Positions 11,346 to 22,068 of a stretch of 64,000 bases of DNA are shown one piece after another; position 1 is the first letter of the stretch; each line of letters begins with the position of its first letter. Source of the stretch: Limnoperna fortunei. Lineage: Eukaryota > Mollusca > Bivalvia > Mytilida > Modiolidae. The position numbers and the translations under genes were made by a program. Location of the stretch: assembly GCA_944474755.1 (NCBI GenBank), contig OX104112.1:53828774-53892773 (forward strand), in the 5' to 3' direction. The notes beneath the pieces are model-generated. The model did not search any database and was not told the origin of the DNA. It was given only the letters and a program-made list of their open reading frames with translations.

Positions 11346-13983
11346 AGTGACACGCATGAATTTTGTTGGTACTTATTGCCGTCAAACCATAATTGTAATA
11401 AACGGCTTCAACTCTATTTAGCCATTCATTACAATTTGGGTTTATTTATTTAATATTTCTGACACATACATAATTTTGTTTACGCTTATATAACTTTTTC
11501 GTCTGCCAAAAGTATTTAAAACGTTTGTCATAGTAGCATTTTGTCCGCAACAAAGAAGAAATGTTTGTAACAGAGGTTTTATGACATGACTGATGCAGCA
11601 ATAACCGACTTTTTTAAATGAAAAAGGGAAAATGTCTGTTTTTAATAATTCAATGAAAGTTGAAAGATTGTAGCAGTCAACTGTCGACTGAGTAAACGGT
11701 GACAAAGACAGCGACAGTGTGAAAAACGCGTCCATCTCACTGGTAAAGTAAAATTAAGTATACAGTCGTTTACAAACATGTTTGCAATTATTTCGGTTTA
11801 CATCTGTAAGTAACAAACGGAAATTGACTGCAACTGAAGCAGCCCGTAAGGTTCCGGAAACCCTCTCATTGTTAGTTTTCAGGAAAAAAGAGCTAAAGCC
11901 TGGCCGTTGACCATAGTTCGTAAAAAAAGTGTTCCGTGACTGCTTCTCTTTTTGCACTTGCGTTTATAGAAATCGGCTATCTTTTATAAAACCTAATTAT
12001 TTCCCCTTTTCAGTATAAATGAAATTGTATTCTCTGCTTTTGCAGAATATATGGTCCCTAATACATGCATGTCAAGGCGAAAAGATTTTTTGCCAGAAAG
12101 AAAAAAATTGCTCAAATTAGACATATACAATATAATATGAAATCCATGTTATTTATTGTTTAAATTATTGCATTGGCCTGCACTTTTGCTATGAAAGCAG
12201 TCAATATATTTTATATATAAATGTATACAAGTTTAGTTAATTGATTGTTCGTGCTAGAACCCGACAAAAGTATCAAAACTATTTGTTGGAAACTAATGCT
12301 TTATCACATCAATAAATCATTTGTAGTACTCTGGCGTTCTTTGTAAGTAAGTATCAATTTATACAAAGTTGTGTTGGACAAGCACGGCTTTTAGTTCAAT
12401 CAATAGAGAATAGAACCAATTACAGAATGTGTTACTCCTTAATTCTAAAGTGGCTTATTAGAATTACCAAAGTCACTGAAATGATAAAATTGGGCTTTCC
12501 TTAATTTTTGGTGAAAACCTTGACAACAACAGTTTCTTTTCAGTAATTACCTTGTCAAAAAATAAACACGAAAATTGTATAGGGCATTCACAATTCATAT
12601 TGTAATCTTCATTTATATATACTTCAATGATTTGGATCAAATAACCAAATTTCGTTATTTTTTTACCGTAATTATGTGAACATTTAAAGCTCGTTTTTCC
12701 TTATTTGCTCTTTACTTGAGATTTAATGATTTATCGTTTTTCAAATGTTTAATTCATATATTTAAAGCATTATTAAGTGCATTTAATAATGTAAGGATGT
12801 AATATTAGCAGTACAAGACCAAATTCTGTAATTGCTTCATTGTTGTATTATAGTCAACAAGAGCTGATATTAGATAAATGGATTGATAATGCTACAATTA
12901 AACTGTTGATGTAGTTTTATTTCATCTTGAAATGAAGTTAAATCGTGTTATAAAACTGGCTTAAAATGTACATATAGCAAGATTTAATTTTTTAAATATC
13001 ATTATTAATGGATAAAATGAAAGTGATATGAGCACTGTGGGCAATATATTTTCTATTATTTCATTCTTGAAATAATTACAAAACAAAACTTGATATATCA
13101 GTCAATAATAAAAAAAAACTATTTTTATTTTCAACATGAAATATAATAAAAAAAGAGTTTATGGTTGAGTATGGCGGTGGGAACGACTACAAGTTGACTT
13201 AGAACTTGAGAATGGTGTTTGTAAAGCAGTTGAGTTGCTTTGAAAGACACTGAATAAACTTTTTCAAAAACATTTGTATGTGCATGTACAAATGCTTTTT
13301 GCCTTCATTAGTACATACAATTTGGCTACTATATTTAGTGTTTAGAAAATAACTGTTTTTGAAAAATCGCTAAAATCACAGGATTTTAATTTCCTGTCGT
13401 AAATTCCGTTTTCTGGCCACATCCTAGCTTTGCGTTGAACAGTTTATTAATTTAATACGGTTATCTCCATTACAACGGCACATCATTTAAGGTCCTAAAC
13501 GTATGATGTTTTGTGCCCATGTGGGTAGTTACACAGAATTCGGTTTACAGGTACTTTCGGGATGATTCGATGTAATATTTCACTTATGGTATTCTGTTTC
13601 GTCTAGAATCTATCCTCAATAGTATGGTCATCTTCTGCTATTACATGTAGAGAGATATCGACCTCCTGTAGCGTATACAATGCACATACTATATTTTTGG
13701 AAATCTACTAAATAGGCTTTTTTCGTGAATATAGGCGGTACTCACTCGACAAACGCGTCCCATTGATTTGTTATGCATTTCTTATTATAACCTAAGAATT
13801 GACAACGCCTTTTCCTCTCATCGAAAGGTTCATCACCTATTATCAACTAGTAGTGGCATTAAACAATATGTCTAATCGGTCATTTAACTGCTTTTTGCCT
13901 ATGAAGGCACCCAGACCTCATCAGCCTTAAAAACCAAACTAAAAGTTAATAATCAGCGCTCTTCAACCTCTATCCTACCATAA

Positions 13984-13996
13984 ATCTGCAAATTGT
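13984..13996. repeat. SINE target-site duplication, left
   Basis: The 13-bp atctgcaaattgt is identical to 14256-14268 on the other side of the SINE. The paralogous empty site at about 5811-5832 has a single copy of the equivalent sequence. Confidence 0.85.
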
Positions 13997-14255
13997 TTTT
14001 GTTTGTTGGTTTAATGGTGTTTAACGCCACTTTCAGCAATTTTTCAGCTATATCATGGCGTTCAGTTTTTATTGGGGGAGGAAGCCGGAGTACCCGGAGA
14101 AAACCCCCGACCTGCGGTAGGAAAACTGGCAATCCTTGTCAATTAAGATTGGAGTCGTGTACACCCTGCCTGCAGTGAGAATCGAACCCGCAATCTCAGT
14201 GTAGACAGACCACTTGATCACTAGTAGACGAACTACCTTAACCACTCGGCCACCG
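13997..14255 (-). mobile_element. tRNA-headed SINE, full length
   Basis: Read on the minus strand, it begins with a tRNA-like head: A box GGTGGCCGAGTGGTTAAGG and B box GGTTCGATTCT. A conserved body follows (GGTTTTCTCCGGGTACTCCG, then CTTCCTCCCCCAATAAAAAC) and a tail GCGTTAAACACC plus AAACAAACAAA-type repeats. This layout matches bivalve tRNA-derived SINEs (meta-SINE or V-SINE type by memory; the family is unchecked). A perfect 13-bp target duplication and an empty paralogous site show a clean insertion after duplication 1. Antisense open frames here are only SINE sequence. Confidence 0.9.
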
Positions 14256-14831
14256 ATCTGCAAATTGTAACGCTTTGTCTATATATAACTGAGGGTTATT
14301 TTAGTAATCGACTTATTGATAAGTTGCTTAACTTGACATATACCAAGAACGAGAACAATAACCAGGTGTGTCAATATGCATTAAATTTCACTTCCTCGAG
14401 AAAAGTATGAATGGTCGGTTTTTTTTTGCAGCGTATTGTCAACAGTAAACAAACATTCTACCAACATGCTAATATTTCCATCGCGCGTTTTCCATCCATA
14501 GCATGTAATGTTTAATATCGATGCATTTGAATAATAAAACATTCTTAATTACTCATTGGTATAATAGGACAGCCAATGCTACCAACACCACCTAAAAATA
14601 TTTATATATTTTGCGCGATGATCTCAGTTTTAATCACTTGGAATAACAAACCTGTAGAAGTCCGTATTTTTAAAATAGTGTGCAAAAAATAAATGGGTAG
14701 ACAGACAATTATAGTCTAACAATCTATTATTTAAAATAGTGTTTTAATATTCTTAGATAACATATATTGGTGTCAATTAACAGGAAAAACCACGCAGTAC
14801 TGCTACGATGATTCTTCCATTTGGGACGGGG

Positions 14832-15045
14832 TGGGGTTGGAGACGATGGCCGAGCGGTTAAAAAGTCAGCCATTTACTATTAATCACGTGCCTGTCAACA
14901 ATGAGATTGTAGGTTCGAACCTTACTGTGGGCAGTGTTCAACCTTAATTGACAATTATTGCCAGTTTTCGTGGCGAAAGTGGTGTATTTTCTTTGGGTAC
15001 TCAGGCTGTGGGGTTTTACCCATTTTAAACAAAACTATTGATCGC
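14832..15045 (+). mobile_element. tRNA-headed SINE, diverged
   Basis: The head has an A box (gatggccgagcggttaa) and a B box (ggttcgaacctt), then ccttaattgacaattattgc and a degraded gggtactc body. The 3' part is altered and the end is uncertain. A further fragment of the middle region (ttaattgacaagaatagcc) lies at 15083-15131. Confidence 0.7.
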
Positions 15046-15131
15046 GACCCCGAAAACATCGTGCTTGCATTATTTTGAGCAAGGTGTGTTTGATTATAAC
15101 TTTAATTGACAAGAATAGCCAGTTTTGATGT

Positions 15132-16189
15132 ACCCCAACTTCTCTCTTAATGAATTTTAGACTCTCTGCTGCGTCTGCAAAATTAAACCCCATTAACACA
15201 AAACCTCGTCATTGCCATATATACTCTGCACAAAAAGGTAACGCCAGTTGCGGAATATCTAGACCCAAATACAATGGTTTGTGCGGCAGTAGTGAGATTC
15301 CTTATTAAAGACCTGATTTAGCTATCTTGACCAGATGTGGGCCACTTTTCGGGCGGCGCATGTAGAGCCAGTCTCCCGGAATCCACAACAGAGAAATTGT
15401 GCTCTGATTTACGTTTTCAGTTCGTGTAATCTCACTTGGGGATACTCCAGCCTGGAGACGGTTGATGACGACATTTTAAGTATACAGGTCCAACCTTGGC
15501 ATGCCAGTATTTTAATCTTACGATGAATGCAAGCGTAGAACATTGTCATTTAAAAAACTTTAACGTAGCAGTGAAAGACAGCCAAATTTCAAGGCAGGGC
15601 AATATAATTGATGTGCACTTTTCGAGTCGCTGTGCTAATTTTGCACAGAGCCAGATCAAATAGACAGAAAACTTATGTAAATGTAAAAAAAACAATAATT
15701 TAATTGACCATTGTATTACAACTAGTAAACACATAATTGTATTTCAAAATATTCAAAAGGCCTATGCGTTGTGAAGGCGGCCATTTAAAAAAATTTTCAA
15801 CCGATATGAACAACTAGACATTTCATTATCGGTTTGTGCATTTAAATCTACCTACATGTGAAATATCGATTAATAAGACAAAATTGACGTTTTGCGGACA
15901 TGTATAAAATGACCGCCTTTACAAAATGGCGGCTTTTGCGTCATTTTTTCATAAAAATGATCAGGATAGCCACTATTCTAATGTTCATTGAAAGCGCTCA
16001 TCACAGAAAACTGAAAAAATGTACATTTATTTTCAACATGGGCAACTTTGGAAATGGCAGATATCTAAAACAATCTAAAACAAATGTACACAACTACTCA
16101 TGGAATTCTAGGATTCATGTGGTTTCCGTGACCGAAAGTGATGTTTAAGATGATGATATTAATAATAATTATCTGCCACTTCCTGAAAT
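15132..16189. other. Intergenic, no gene recognised
   Basis: Short open frames only, including an 82-codon plus-strand frame at 15900-16148 with no recognisable domain. That frame could be leading sequence of the YqaJ-like relic that follows. Confidence 0.5.
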
Positions 16190-16640
16190 TATTTTAAAAT
16201 ATAAATCTGGAAAAATAAGGCAGTGGAAGTGGACCGTAATTGGTTGTTAAATTATATCCGTAGTGCACATAACACTGAACTGATAACACAAATTGAAATG
16301 AGTACAATAAAACAAACTGAAAACCAAATATGGTATGAAACGAGAAAGGGCAGGATAAGTGCATTTGTCATGGGGTCTATAATAAACTGCAATTTAGACA
16401 GATTAACAACAACAAAATTGAAAAAAATAAAAAATAAATAATTTAAATTAAAAAATTGAATGGAGATGGTACACATTTTACAACAGTTGCAAAAGAGTAT
16501 TATACAAAATTGAAAAGTGCTGCGAAAACTGGACAAACTTTAAAACCAACAACAACAAAAGATATAGCAACTAAAGCAATGGTTCTGACTTGGAAAAGGC
16601 ATTTGAAAAGAAATAGTGGGTTAAACAGGATTTAAGGAAA
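16190..16640 (+). pseudogene. YqaJ-like nuclease fragment (possible)
   Basis: The frame at 16223-16441 reads IEMSTIKQTENQIWYETRKG followed by RISAFVMGSI. This resembles the start of the YqaJ/lambda-exonuclease-like recombinase fold (Gln...W-Y-x-x-R-K-x-R-I-[ST]-A-S). In invertebrates that fold is carried by abundant transposon-linked genes. A second frame after the stop (near 16460-16620) reads HFTTVAKEYYTKLKSAAKTG, then ATKAMVLTWKRHLKRNSGL, which may continue the domain. Catalytic Asp/Glu residues are not identifiable. The call rests on one short motif. Confidence 0.35.
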
Positions 16641-17384
16641 ACCTCCTGCTTACATTACTGTAGCATGAGAGTTAGTTTTTAATGAAAATGGATGGGTTCC
16701 ATATACCATTAGTCAGTAATAAGTGTATCCAATAATAATTACTGTGTACTGAATTAAAAAAATGTGAAACTATCTGCTATCATATTTCCAAACGAGATAT
16801 TTTTCAACAAGGAAATGGTATCTTTAGTAAAACTTATTTAGAGCGCGGACGAGTAATTTTGTCTTGTAACCTTGGTTGATAAGTTTCTTAAGAAATTGGT
16901 GGTATATGCCAGGTTACGATCGATTAGTTCAGTAACTGTGTTAATAGCAACAAGCAGTATAAGAGCTACACGTAGTGTAGTGTATAGCAAAAACAAATTA
17001 AATACGGAAATTCTGTAAATGCATTAATAGGAACATTACATGCCATTGAAAAAGTATTACAATTTGGGTATAGGCAGTGAATTTGCCTGACGAGCTTTTC
17101 ATTTTTGACCAACACAATAGATATTAAGAGTCATAGTTTTGTCTTAATTTGTACAATTGTTATGCATTTTGAGCGATTGATTTACATGCACAAATTGAAA
17201 CGCAATGCTAGGGTATATATGGTAATATGTATAGGAAATGTTTTGAATAACACCTTTTTGTGCCAGTGTAAGAGGTAATAGTGGATACTGAATTAAACTG
17301 TAATTAATGGTTTATATGGGTTACAGCACGATTGTAATATGACACTAGGGTCATTCATGTGTGTTTTGTGTATTTATTAACTTT
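16641..17384. other. Intergenic, no gene recognised
   Basis: AT-rich, with no extended open frame. A short imperfect hairpin (agctacacgtagtgtagtgtat) lies near 16965. Nothing else is recognised. Confidence 0.5.
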
Positions 17385-17578
17385 TGATTTTCGGCGACTT
17401 TCCAGTTATGTCATGGTCATGATGTATTGCTTCCATATAGATAAGAAAGGCAGAGAACCCAGTAACAACAGCTACCTTCGGTAGAAACCTGGCAATCATT
17501 GTCAAAATATTTTGGAGTCGATCACACCTTGCCCGAAGTCAGTGTTGTCAGATTCGGAGACTATAGCAAACTAACAAT
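17385..17578 (-). mobile_element. Degenerate SINE
   Basis: Minus-strand relatives of the SINE body are recognisable: the gactttccagttatgtcatg region, accttcggtagaaacctggc, then aatcattgtcaaaat and ggagtcgatcacaccttgcc. The tRNA-like head is too decayed to read. Confidence 0.55.
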
Positions 17579-17582
17579 CTAT

Positions 17583-17718
17583 GGAAGTCTAATTAGAAGT
17601 AGGCACTGCGTACTTATACCGCGTACGCTCATTAGCTTATTCGTGGAAAGTTTTACGTATTCTGATTACTCAAGTTTTGCTTTTTTTCCCTTTATTGTCT
17701 GCTTAATCCGGATCTGAA
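17583..17718 (+). mobile_element. Penelope-like element, 3' tail only
   Basis: The motif gtctaattagaagtaggcac and the downstream tccggatctgaaaa region match the 3' untranslated tail of the reverse-transcriptase element at 31478-31620 (gtctaattagaggcaggcac). It is a 5'-truncated copy with no coding part. Confidence 0.5.
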
Positions 17719-18187
17719 AACATTCCTTGACTTTTAAGACATGTCATTCGGTGGCCGGATCCTTGATGTTTTTTCACCACTACGTGTGGTTTAATTTTTC
17801 GTTAGTTTCATTTTGATAGCAATAAAAAGTTGTCCATTGCTTAGTTCGCAAAAATATTGCTGAAATGTTAGTACATCAAAGCCGTCCTTACCTAACACAT
17901 ACATTCCTAAGTATGTATCAAATGCAGAAAATAAAAGATGTAATTTTTTATCTATGTTAAATATGCCAGTTGTGATATTTTTCTGCATTGTCGCTCATCC
18001 GTGCGTATCATGATGTATGCGTTTTGTAATTTTTATTTCGAAAATTAATATACTTTCTTGCAACTGAAAAATATATTAATTCTAGACAGTAAGCCTTACA
18101 TAAATTCCCACAAAAAATTGAAAGGGAAAAACTGTATATATATTTATCAGGTATTGAATACAAATCAAATGGCATTATCTCTACAGT

Positions 18188-18492
18188 CCCTGGAACGTAT
18201 AAGTTAACGATTTTATCGTTCGTATATCGTGCGTTTAGCGTTCGTACAACGTCCGTACATCGTTCGTACATTGTGCGTATATCGTTCGTATATGGTACCG
18301 TATAACGTATAGTATATCGTGCATCGTTTTCTTCAGCGTGCATCGTATGGTGGATCGATTTTTCTATCGTTCATCGTATGGTTTTCCGTTTATATTAGCG
18401 TATATCGCATGGTTTATCTTACATCGTATGGTTTATCGTTTGTGTTATCGTTCGCCGTATGGCTTTTCTGTTGTGCATGGGCAATTTTATTT
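18188..18492 (+). repeat. 11-bp-array repeat, forward copy
   Basis: It starts at acagtccctggaacgtataa followed by gttaacga, then about seven 11-bp units (tcgtatatcgt, gcgtttagcgt, tcgtacaacgt, ccgtacatcgt and so on). More diverged units with catcgtatggtttatcg follow. The outer end is the reverse complement of the end at 21957. The origin is unknown; it could be a foldback-like or MITE-like element, or satellite. Open frames here are only the repeat. Confidence 0.65.
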
Positions 18493-18705
18493 TACATGTA
18501 CATCGTTATTTACGTTTAATTAATTGCAACATTAAATAACATCTTTCTGCTCTAAGGATTAATAACTGTGCATTTATAGTTTTCTAATAAGTTAATGAAT
18601 CAATGACGTAAAAAGTTCCTATACGTTGCATTAAACAGGATCTTAATTTTTTTAAAATAATATATACTGTAATTAAGTCGTGAGTTAAAAAGTAACAATA
18701 AAAAA

Positions 18706-18757
<52 letters not shown>

Positions 18758-18839
18758 ATATTCTTTTCAGTCGATACGAATACATCGGAACATACGAAAA
18801 AGTTTATTTAAAGTCGATATGGTTTTTAAGAAAAGAACA
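18493..18839. other. AT-rich spacer with AAAT microsatellite
   Basis: No gene is visible. It contains the (aaat)n run at 18708-18761, which also produces an artificial Tyr/Leu-rich open frame on the minus strand. Confidence 0.6.
18708..18761. repeat. (AAAT)n microsatellite
   Basis: About 13 uninterrupted aaat/taaa units. A simple repeat, probably variable between individuals. Confidence 0.95.
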
Positions 18840-21661
18840 CCAGTTATCTCACGAGCTGTTTAACCGATATTGTCCTAGGGAACATGTCCATTTATGTGTG
18901 GTTTATATATGCACAAGAGATATGATACCGTTTTTTTTTAATTAAATAAATGAATTAATAAATTACGAATAAAATATTAATAGCAAATGCTAGATACAAA
19001 TCAGTTACCGCTACACTTGTGAACATTAGCTAAAGTAATGCTGCTCCGGCGAGATAAAACAATGTTCAAAGGAGTTAAATGTAGCTTTTGTGCGTAATTG
19101 CATGTACGAGACACTCCTATTTCAAATTGATTTTATACCTTTTTATATGTAATATTTGATTTTGAGATGTCTAATGGATGAGTATTTGTACATATATTTA
19201 GGAGCGCGGGTTTTGCATATGCATGAAACAAGCGGAACTAGTATATTATGTTTGTTAAAAAAATAAGGATTTTTTTAAGTACCTATGTTAGTATGTAATT
19301 AAACGACAACTTGAGGTATTTATTCGAACTTTAAATATGACCGTTTGCATCCGAATTGATTTAAAATTATAACATTTATCCACAATTTTAACTCGTTTGT
19401 CTAATAACATTTTATCAAAACGATGAAATATAAATACCGGCAATAAAGATGTTTTTCTTTGTCTTCACTAACAGATAGTTTATGATATATCTAAAAAAAA
19501 TACATGTATCTCACCTTTTCATCAACTAAATATGAGGCTGGCAGTATGACATCGTTACTTCGAAATTAGAGTAATTATCAAAAGATAATGTAGTTCTTAT
19601 AAAAATTACACTGTAATAAACTCACTTCAAAGGGACACGTTATCATCTATTACCTGTGGTGATTGCAATTAACATATAAACAATTAACGTCTCTTACTAG
19701 AGCACCTTTGCACCCCAGGTAGCTACACGTAAATGACACGTATACATAAAAAGGAACAAATTTTATATATAGTAACAATCATTACAATAAAATTACGTTT
19801 TCGTATTTTCAACTAACGTTATAGTGCATTAGGATTCACGCGTCTCTTGCTTTAAAATTTTTTTATATTGAAATTAAAAAAAAAAACAATGTATGGTTGG
19901 AATACAAAAGGCATCTATGTTCTTGTATTATTAAAGTGCTGTAAAGAAATATTCAAATACTGTGCAAATAACTAAACTAACTAAAAAGTGTGTGCTCGAC
20001 TTCATCCCTCCTTCCTTGTCGATAAGTGGGGGGGTGACTTCAACCAGGTTCTCGCGATTAATTCTCCATTAACAATTTTACCCGTCCCCTCCCTTGCTGA
20101 AAAGTGCTGACAGTGGCTTATAACTTCAAACAAGAAATTAAATTATTTTTCAGATAATCAAAACCCTTAACTCATGGTGCATCAGGGCTAATATTTTTAC
20201 TTTTAAGTGTATTAAAACGCATTAAACTGTTAAAAGACATTGTGGCGATTGGAATTGTTTGGAAATACGTCTTGGGTTTTATTGATCCAGAGCTAATTAT
20301 AATCTTTAAAAAAATTTAATTTTCGTCTCACTTAAATCACATTACTGTTATTTTTAAGGTTCATTGATTAGGGGTGGTGTTATCTAACTTAATCCTCTAT
20401 GTTATATATGCTTACGCATTGTTTCGTGCGTGACATTATACGGTTAAAACAAATGGTACACTCGATTTGAATTCATGTTTGTTAAGTACTTGTCCAGGGT
20501 GGATGATTCTCTTTGTCGTCCTAAGTAAAGATTTAAAGCGTTTGATTTTAAAGCTAGTTTTGCTATACTTACGACAATAAAGAAGAATTAATCTAAGCAA
20601 CGCTTCATACAGTTTTCCGTTTTTACAAAAGGGACGAAAGAACGTCTTGTTAAAGACACTTCCTTTAAATTCATTACTGAAAAGGGATGAACGTTGATGA
20701 ATCTGAATCGTTGTCTTGGATGATCGCGCAAAATTACCCGTCATTTAATATACACATTTGTCATTTTTTACGATTGGTAACTTCCCGCAGCGACGCACAC
20801 TTATTTACCACCTAATACATATAAGCAATCATTAGATGTAGATAAGAAAACAAAAATAATTTTTTCTAAAAAATAATGACAACAATTTTGTAGTTTAACA
20901 TTTAGTGTTGAAAAAAACCGCGTATCTGAATATAGTTAACGATCTTTTGAAGTTTTAGAAAGCAGTGTCAGAAATATTATTGCATAAAAATATAGTTTAA
21001 AGAATTTACTACTATAGCTGAATATATGAATATTTGATTGATTGATGGATTGCGTGACGTCCACCAAGCAATATGTTAGCTTATGAATATTTGAATTTAC
21101 ACATAAACAAAATGTTGAATCAATTTACACTCAGCGCAAAATAGGCAATTTTCAGGTACATATACGGCGACAGAAAAAGTTTAATAACAGTAATTTTTTT
21201 TTAAACCGCAACAATGTTACTATTTGTAAATGACTGGGGCATTTAAAGAGGTAGGAACTTGATGCAATGTATAGGAGTTCCTGCTGCAGAAATGGCCTTG
21301 TTTATAATCTAGAGTGTATATGAATTAAATGATTGGCGCATACGCATGTTAAAACATATAGACATGATTATTTAACTTTTCGGCTTTTTCAATCGCATGA
21401 CTGTAAACGCTTTTATTAAGAAATGTAAATAAGGTTAAAGTTATTTTTAAAAATTTTTTTTAAACAGAGGTCACAGTCATGTTATTGATCAAAGAAGTTA
21501 CATAACAAAATACATAGCGTTATATATGAATGCTAAAATTTACGCAAATGATTGTGCTCCGTTATCAATTAAGTACCTTTCAAATTATTATGAATCTAGG
21601 AAAACTAGTAAATGATTTCAATACTGAAGTAAAATACTGAAAAATAAACCATTTATACAAC

Positions 21662-21957
21662 CAATGATCATTAAACCATGCATTGGCGGTATAGGAAACG
21701 ATGCACCATACGATATACCATGCGATAAACGAAACGTTGCACGATACGATATACCATAAGATAGACAAAACGATCTATCAAAACGATAAACGATGTCTCA
21801 CCGTTCCATCGTATATCGTATCGTATATCGTTTCGTGCATCGTGCGTACATCGTTCGTATATCGTGCTTACAACGTTCCTATATCGTCCGTCCATCGTTC
21901 GTATATCGTTCGTGCATCGTGCGTTTCGTTAACTTATATGTTCCAGGGACTGTAAAT
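21662..21957 (-). repeat. 11-bp-array repeat, reverse copy
   Basis: The right-hand end (gttaacttatatgttccagg then gactgta) is the reverse complement of the left end of 18188. The inner flank (accatacgatataccatgcg) is also inverted relative to that copy. The ~8 core 11-bp units (tcgtatatcgt, gcgtacatcgt, ccgtccatcgt) nevertheless read in the same plus-strand direction as in the first copy. It lies 111 bases downstream of the stop codon of the intact B-box gene. Confidence 0.65.
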
Positions 21958-22068
21958 TATGGAATGTTTAATTTGTGAATTATACACTTAGATTTACAAT
22001 ATAGATTAAAGTAGTATGTATGTGGAATATCAATTTTTGTTTAAAAGACAAGACCTCTTTAAAAAATG

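Larger units (their letters stand above)
9890..14675. repeat. Segmental duplication 1, copy B
   Basis: Paralogue of 2010-6480 in the same orientation. It differs by an extra ~340 bases near 9945-10285, by a SINE insertion at 13997-14255, and by scattered indels; 12180-12240 also lacks sequence present in copy A. No intact gene is present. Confidence 0.85.

Noticed and set aside
14170..14255. Possible tRNA gene from A and B boxes
   Set aside because: The boxes belong to a SINE head; no cloverleaf arms or anticodon stem could be drawn. The same applies to the heads at 14832, 39170, 47151 and 50703.
13993..14263. Open frames on both strands, one Ser/Arg/Pro-rich
   Set aside because: They translate the SINE; the same artefact recurs at 31824-32006 over another SINE copy.
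18319..18523. Plus-strand Tyr/Ser/Phe-rich frames, and similar frames at 21580-21978
   Set aside because: They are translations of the 11-bp-array repeat and its flanks; no codon conservation between copies.
18600..18785. Minus-strand frame with a long Leu-Phe-Ile-Tyr repeat
   Set aside because: Produced by the (AAAT)n microsatellite.
18188..21957. Reading the inverted arrays as the ends of one 3.8 kb transposon
   Set aside because: The DNA between them is paralogous in order and orientation to 50240-52070 next to the third B-box copy, so it predates the arrays; no transposase lies inside.
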